Shown here one piece after another: positions 59,485 to 64,000 of a DNA stretch of 64,000 nt. This DNA is from Erysipelotrichaceae bacterium (GTDB lineage Bacteria; Bacillota_I; Bacilli_A; Erysipelotrichales; Erysipelotrichaceae), in NCBI GenBank assembly GCA_017473335.1, contig JAFULN010000014.1, positions 57,036 through 121,035 of the forward strand, written 5' to 3'. The notes below the pieces were generated by a model, which made no database searches, had not been told where the DNA came from, and was given only the letters and a program-made list of their open reading frames with translations. Each line of letters starts with the position of its first letter. Within the stretch, counting starts at the first letter, position 1. The translations under genes and the position numbers were made by a program.

Positions 59485-62400
59485 TTGAAAAACTCTGGCC
59501 GTTGATTATGTCAACGCGCCAGGTCATCGCACTGAATCAGAATCAATCAAGGATAGCCTGTCCATCACTGACAGAAGAAGCACTGACCATTGCGGCTAGT
59601 TATTTAGCTCAGCCTCGATGCATTGTTGTGGTAAAAGAAAATTCATATCAAGCACAATTGCTTCATAGTAAACTTACCCCCTACCTCAAGCACAGATGTG
59701 CTCTTTTTAGCGTTGAAGAAAGCCTAAGAGTCCTTTCTATTGCTTCTTCTAAAGAGCCAAGTGCACTGCGATTAGAGACACTTCATGATGTGTTGAATGA
59801 CCCTATGAAAGTGATTGTAACTCATGCAGGAGCACTCATCTGGCCTTTGATGGATCCAAAAAAATTCATAGAACGCACATTTAAACTCAAAGTTGGAGAT
59901 ATTATGTCTTTAACTGATTTAAAGAATCAATGTTTAAAGTCTGGATATACTCAGGTACATCGTGTGGATCAGCCTTTGTGTTTTGCGATGCGAGGTGGTA
60001 TTTTAGATATCTTCTCTATCAATGCACTCTATCCATTACGTATTGAATTCTTTGATGATGAAATTGATTCTATTCGTTATTTTGATATTTCTACACAGCG
60101 CACAATCCAAACACTCAACGAAACGGAAATCATCGCTGCATCAGAAGTACTCTTTGATGAAGATGAAGTCAAAATCATTCGTCAAAAATGTACGGAAGAA
60201 CTCAAAAAACGCAAAGATAAACTCATGCCTCATGAATATGACACATTAGAAGATACGATCTTTATGGATATGGACTATATTGCCCATCAGATTCCAGAAG
60301 CACGTTTAGTAAGCTATTTCAGTTTCTTAGATGAAGGGTATTCTTTTGTAGACTATTTACATCATCCACAAATCATCATCAGTAATCCAATTCGCTGTCA
60401 TGAACATCTTTCTCATATGAAAGAAGAAACCATCAGCTATATTCAGGAAATGGTACAAGAAAACAAGATGCTTCCTAAATACAGTATCTTTCATGAAATT
60501 AATGATGTATTAAGATCTTATTCTATTGTTGAAAATGAAGGTTTATTGTCAGAAGCACAAAAAGACATTCGTTCTGTATCACTTCCTGTACAGCCTTTGC
60601 CATTGACCATGAAAACACTATGGAATCAAGCACAGGAAAATACAGTGATTCTCTGTTTGAAAGAAGCTGAAATACGTTTAGTAACAGATGAATGCATGAG
60701 ACAGGAAATTCCCTATCAGATTGCAGAAACAAGTGATTTAACACAGTCAGGTCTTTACATTAGTCCAGAAGAACTTGATGAAGGATTTGAACTGATTCAT
60801 GAACATATCATTGTCTATACAAGCCGAGAATGTTTCAACATCAAACGCAGACCTGGACGTTTTGCCTCTAAGTTTGCACAGGCTGAAGCTCTAAATACTT
60901 ATGAAGAACTTGAACAGGGTGACTATGTAGTCCATCAGATGCATGGTATTGGACAATACATGGGTATGATCACACGAGAAATTGGGGGTATGCACCGAGA
61001 TTTTCTACGTGTTGTCTTTAAAGGAAACGATGAACTGTTAGTCCCATTGGAACAGTTCCAGCTCATTCGTAAATTTGTCTCCTGTGAAGGTGTTGTCCCT
61101 AAACTGAATAAACTCGGAAGCAAAGAATGGGTCAACACACGTGAAAAGCTAAAACAAAATGTCAACAATATCGCAGAACGCTTAATTGAGCTCTATTCAT
61201 CTCGTGATGACAATATTGGTTATGCCTATCAGCCAGATACACCTGAACAAAAAGAATTCGAAAATGAATTTGAATATGAACTCACTGAAGACCAAAAGAC
61301 AGCCATTGCAGAAATTAAGGCAGACCTGGAAAATCCAAAGCCAATGGACAGGCTCCTTTGCGGAGATGTTGGTTTTGGGAAAACTGAAGTTGCAGTGACA
61401 GCATCCTTTAAAGTCGTTATAGAAGCGAAACAAGTTGCATTCTTATGTCCAACCACAATTCTATCGCTTCAGCACTACAAGACATTTAAATCACGTTTTG
61501 AAAATTATCCTGTACGTGTAGAAATGCTGAATCGATTTGTAACACCACTAAAACAGAAACAAATTCTGCAGGATGTCAGAGATGGTAAAGTCGATATCCT
61601 GATTGGTACACACAGACTCTTATCTAAAGATGTCCAGTTTAAAGATTTAGGATTCTTGATTATTGATGAAGAACAGCGTTTTGGTGTTGAACATAAAGAA
61701 AAAATCAAAGAATACAAACAAAATATAGACGTTCTCTCTTTATCTGCCACTCCAATTCCAAGAACTCTGCAGATGAGTCTGATTGGAATTCGCTCCTTAT
61801 CTCAATTAAATACTCCGCCAACCAATCGTATGCCTGTACAGACCTATGTTGTTGAGAAAAACTGGGGACTCATTCAGGATGTCATTGAACGTGAACTCTC
61901 ACGTGGAGGACAAGTCTTCTACCTCTACAACAATATTGATCAAATCTACAATGTGGCACGAAATCTGCAAAATAGACTAAGTCATGCGCGCATTTCCGTT
62001 GCCCATGGCAAAATGAGCCGTGAAGAAATCGAAGAAGTCATGATGAACTTCAATGCTGGTGAAAGCGATGTGCTGATCTGTACAACCATCATTGAAACCG
62101 GGATTGATATTCCAAATGCCAATACGATTTTAATTGAAGACGCTGATCATTTCGGTCTCTCGCAGCTCTATCAGATCAAAGGACGTGTAGGACGTTCAGA
62201 CCGTGTTGCCTATGCTTATCTATTAGTACGTCAATTTAAACAATTATCTGAAATTGCCCAGAAACGACTTCAAACAATCAAAGACTTCGCACAGTTAGGC
62301 AGCGGATATAAGATTGCCATGCGTGACTTAACCATTCGTGGTGCAGGTGACTTGTTAGGTCCAAATCAATCTGGATTTATCAACACTGTTGGTATTGACT

Positions 62401-62915
62401 ATTACATTGAAATGCTGAATGAAGCCATCGCAGAAAAGAAAGGCATCAAAAAAGAAGAAAAAGCTCCACGCATCAAACCAAAAGTAACTGTGGACAGCTA
62501 CATTCCTCAAACTTTCGCCCCTGTAGAAAATGAAAAAATCAACCTGTATAAACAGATTGATAAGATTGATACAGCACGTGAACTTGAAGATCTCGCCGAT
62601 GAAGTCAAAGATAACTATGGTCATTTACCTAAATCCGTTTCTATGTTGTTTGAAAAGAAACGTCTTGAACTGTTAATTAATGATCCTATGATTGAAAGCT
62701 TTAAAGAAATACGAGTTGGCAATGAAATCATTTTCTCTAAAGAATTCTCACAGATTCTTGATGGTCTCAAACTCTTTGAAGCCTATACTTCCATTTCAAA
62801 AGACATTAAAGTTCTCTATAGAAATGAAAGAATCATTACACAGGTCCCTAAAGGCAACGATGCCCTAAAAATGAGCATTGAAGTCATCCAAACTGCAAAA
62901 AAATGCACAAAGTAA
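59481..62915 (+). CDS. mfd: transcription-repair coupling factor
   Basis: The 1144-residue protein has the UvrB-homology region at the N-terminus (about 1-330), the RNA polymerase interaction domain (about 475-545, YVVHQMHGIGQYMG), and the RecG-like translocase: Walker A GDVGFGKTEVA, DEEQRFG, SATPIPRTLQMSL, and the C-terminal motifs TTIIETGIDIPNANT and QLYQIKGRVGRSDR. The TRCF C-terminal domain ends the protein. It removes stalled RNA polymerase and recruits UvrA to lesions. Length is typical. Confidence 0.98.
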   Translation: MIEKLWPLIMSTRQVIALNQNQSRIACPSLTEEALTIAASYLAQPRCIVVVKENSYQAQLLHSKLTPYLKHRCALFSVEESLRVLSIASSKEPSALRLETLHDVLNDPMKVIVTHAGALIWPLMDPKKFIERTFKLKVGDIMSLTDLKNQCLKSGYTQVHRVDQPLCFAMRGGILDIFSINALYPLRIEFFDDEIDSIRYFDISTQRTIQTLNETEIIAASEVLFDEDEVKIIRQKCTEELKKRKDKLMPHEYDTLEDTIFMDMDYIAHQIPEARLVSYFSFLDEGYSFVDYLHHPQIIISNPIRCHEHLSHMKEETISYIQEMVQENKMLPKYSIFHEINDVLRSYSIVENEGLLSEAQKDIRSVSLPVQPLPLTMKTLWNQAQENTVILCLKEAEIRLVTDECMRQEIPYQIAETSDLTQSGLYISPEELDEGFELIHEHIIVYTSRECFNIKRRPGRFASKFAQAEALNTYEELEQGDYVVHQMHGIGQYMGMITREIGGMHRDFLRVVFKGNDELLVPLEQFQLIRKFVSCEGVVPKLNKLGSKEWVNTREKLKQNVNNIAERLIELYSSRDDNIGYAYQPDTPEQKEFENEFEYELTEDQKTAIAEIKADLENPKPMDRLLCGDVGFGKTEVAVTASFKVVIEAKQVAFLCPTTILSLQHYKTFKSRFENYPVRVEMLNRFVTPLKQKQILQDVRDGKVDILIGTHRLLSKDVQFKDLGFLIIDEEQRFGVEHKEKIKEYKQNIDVLSLSATPIPRTLQMSLIGIRSLSQLNTPPTNRMPVQTYVVEKNWGLIQDVIERELSRGGQVFYLYNNIDQIYNVARNLQNRLSHARISVAHGKMSREEIEEVMMNFNAGESDVLICTTIIETGIDIPNANTILIEDADHFGLSQLYQIKGRVGRSDRVAYAYLLVRQFKQLSEIAQKRLQTIKDFAQLGSGYKIAMRDLTIRGAGDLLGPNQSGFINTVGIDYYIEMLNEAIAEKKGIKKEEKAPRIKPKVTVDSYIPQTFAPVENEKINLYKQIDKIDTARELEDLADEVKDNYGHLPKSVSMLFEKKRLELLINDPMIESFKEIRVGNEIIFSKEFSQILDGLKLFEAYTSISKDIKVLYRNERIITQVPKGNDALKMSIEVIQTAKKCTK

Positions 62916-62926
62916 ATATAGTACGA

Positions 62927-62950
62927 AGAGCTCAAAAATATGAGCTCTCT
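62927..62950. terminator. bidirectional terminator between mfd and LysR genes
   Basis: AGAGCTCA (62927-62934) pairs with TGAGCTCT (62941-62948), then CTTG. Confidence 0.75.
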
Positions 62951-62967
62951 TGTATTAATTCAACTAT

Positions 62968-63855
62968 TTATGCTAGATCCTCGGGTTGCGAATTTATGAA
63001 ATCAATCCAGTTTTGAATTTGTGATGTAACGGGATGATTGACGGACGAAGACAAATAGAAGTATCTTTTGAAGTCATACTCTTTAACTGTGAAAACATGA
63101 ATCGAATATGTTTGTATTTTCGTAGCTTCTCGAACTGAGAGTACCCCAATCCCAAAATTGTTTTCAACTGCAGAAAGGATTGCTCCTACGTTGATGCTTT
63201 CCCATTGAACATTATAGTCAATTTGAAATTCTTTCATTACTCTTTCAAAAATTGCTCTTGTCCCACTACCTTTTTCTCTTAAAATAAACGTTTGTTTTTC
63301 TAATTCCGATATAGCTACTTCGTTCACACCAAAAAACGGAGATTCTTTACCACAAATAAAAACCAGTCTATCCACAAAACAGTTCTTAGACACAATAGTA
63401 GGGTTATTGATGATTCCTTCTACTAGTGCTATATCCAACTCATTGTTGAGCAAGAGCATTTCAATATGCATGGTATTCGTAACTTTTACAGTAATATCAA
63501 TATCTGGATATTCTTTTTTGAACTGCTTTACTAATTTAGTTAATATTGTTGCTCCAATAGACATGGTCGCTCCAATACGTAAAGAACGTATTGATTTAAA
63601 ATTTCTCATGTCCGCTTCCAATGCCTCATTGGTATTGACAATGCTCTTAGCTTTTTCAAGCAATAATTTCCCTGCTTCTGTAATTTTAAGTTCTCTGGCT
63701 TTTCTCTCAAAAAGAATTACTCCATATTCTTTTTCCAATTCTGAAATGATTTGACTTATTGAAGACTGTGAAATATAAAGCTGCTTTGCAGCCAGACTCA
63801 TTTTTTTGTGTTCAGCGGTCACAACAAAAATTTTTAATTGTCTTAATGTAGCCAT
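62968..63855 (-). CDS. LysR-family transcriptional regulator
   Basis: The protein of about 295 residues has an N-terminal LysR HTH (MATLRQLKIFVVTAEHKKMSLAAKQLYISQSSISQIISELEKE) and a C-terminal substrate-binding domain (about 88-290, starting LRIGATMSIGATIL). The start at 63855 follows GAGGATTT; the upstream ATG at 63873 overlaps a dyad and is less likely. The target genes lie beyond the right edge of the window or are the gene itself. Its upstream region is full of inverted repeats. Confidence 0.92.
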   Translation of the reverse strand: MATLRQLKIFVVTAEHKKMSLAAKQLYISQSSISQIISELEKEYGVILFERKARELKITEAGKLLLEKAKSIVNTNEALEADMRNFKSIRSLRIGATMSIGATILTKLVKQFKKEYPDIDITVKVTNTMHIEMLLLNNELDIALVEGIINNPTIVSKNCFVDRLVFICGKESPFFGVNEVAISELEKQTFILREKGSGTRAIFERVMKEFQIDYNVQWESINVGAILSAVENNFGIGVLSVREATKIQTYSIHVFTVKEYDFKRYFYLSSSVNHPVTSQIQNWIDFINSQPEDLA

Positions 63856-63869
63856 AAATCCTCGTATTA

Positions 63870-63893
63870 TCAATATAGGACGACCTATATTGA
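63870..63893. promoter_or_regulatory. perfect 10-bp dyad upstream of the LysR gene
   Basis: TCAATATAGG (63870-63879) and CCTATATTGA (63884-63893) form a perfect palindrome around ACGA. It lies just before the LysR start; probable regulator site. Confidence 0.65.
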
Positions 63894-63905
63894 TTTTTCT
63901 TTCTA

Positions 63906-63953
63906 GGCCGTCCTTATATCAAGTGTATCTTACGGCCATTTGATATACTTGAT
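63906..63953. promoter_or_regulatory. two interleaved inverted repeats upstream of the LysR gene
   Basis: GGCCGT (63906-63911) pairs with ACGGCC (63932-63937), and ATCAAGTGTATC (63918-63929) with GATATACTTGAT (63942-63953) with one mismatch. The two hairpins are mutually exclusive. Confidence 0.6.
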
Positions 63954-64000
63954 TTGCACTGTGGATTTGTTTCTATAAACCTACAGCTTTGACTGTTCAA

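Overview
This is a low-GC Firmicutes chromosome segment, most likely from a gut-associated member of the Erysipelotrichia. The support for this is A/T-rich sequence with TTGACA/TATAAT promoters and strong GGAGG ribosome sites, a rpmH-rnpA-yidC-jag cluster, Lac-family PTS genes, anaerobe-type membrane complexes and a NiCo-type riboswitch. The family call is an inference. No rRNA, tRNA, CRISPR array, dnaA or replication origin was found.

Layout. 139-6211 (-): a Lac-family PTS operon (EIIB, EIIC, EIIA), a GH1 6-phospho-glycosidase whose acid/base Glu is replaced by Gln, a membrane protein and a PRD regulator. 6350-9022 (-): Ntn-type asparaginase, cutC, pnuC and a small protein. 9154-13620: YitT protein, nitroreductase, an HTH-NatA-NatB ABC operon with a dyad-rich promoter, and a second HTH plus membrane-protein operon. 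13704-14378 (+): a YgjV-family membrane protein behind a leader that folds like a diverged purine riboswitch followed by a terminator. 14386-19181 (-): a reductase/epimerase, an unknown membrane protein and gpmI. 19298-20245: a two-gene GNAT-like module between two 37-bp direct repeats. 20235-22241 (-): ECF sigma factor, membrane partner and a surface protein. 22440-27445: KtrAB potassium uptake with a previously uncalled 54-residue membrane ORF, divergent from a KdpD/KdpE-like two-component system.

27497-35229 (-): two near-duplicate GH2 glycosidases, a GPH sugar symporter carrying an N-terminal EIIB-like domain without its cysteine, and an AraC regulator. 35423-38809 (+): AzgA-type purine permease, aldo/keto reductase and a transglutaminase-like protein. 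38862-40724 (-): YczE-like protein and NagA. 40976-50134 (+): a nine-gene Mrp/Mbh-type cation/proton antiporter operon with four NuoL/M/N-like subunits and no hydrogenase genes. 50377-52087: DUF1622, an aromatic-acid-exporter-like protein and a roughly 370-bp IS200/IS605 relic with an in-frame internally deleted tnpB and a folded omega-RNA-like 3' end. 52136-54255: rpmH, rnpA, yidC and jag. 54290-63855: a serine hydrolase, a NiCo riboswitch with its CDF metal exporter, a small hydrophobic toxin-like peptide, an HTH membrane protein, a serine-hydrolase-fold protein lacking all catalytic residues, pth, mfd and a LysR regulator with nested promoter dyads.

The main themes are sugar scavenging (PTS/GH1, GPH/GH2, NagA), ion homeostasis (KtrAB, Mrp-like antiporter, CDF exporter) and nucleotide or cofactor import (PnuC, AzgA, YgjV). 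The strongest leads for something new are the YgjV leader RNA, the NQ-type GH1 in a PTS operon, the minimal deltaTnpB/omega-RNA element, the EIIB-GPH fusion and the stand-alone four-D-subunit antiporter.
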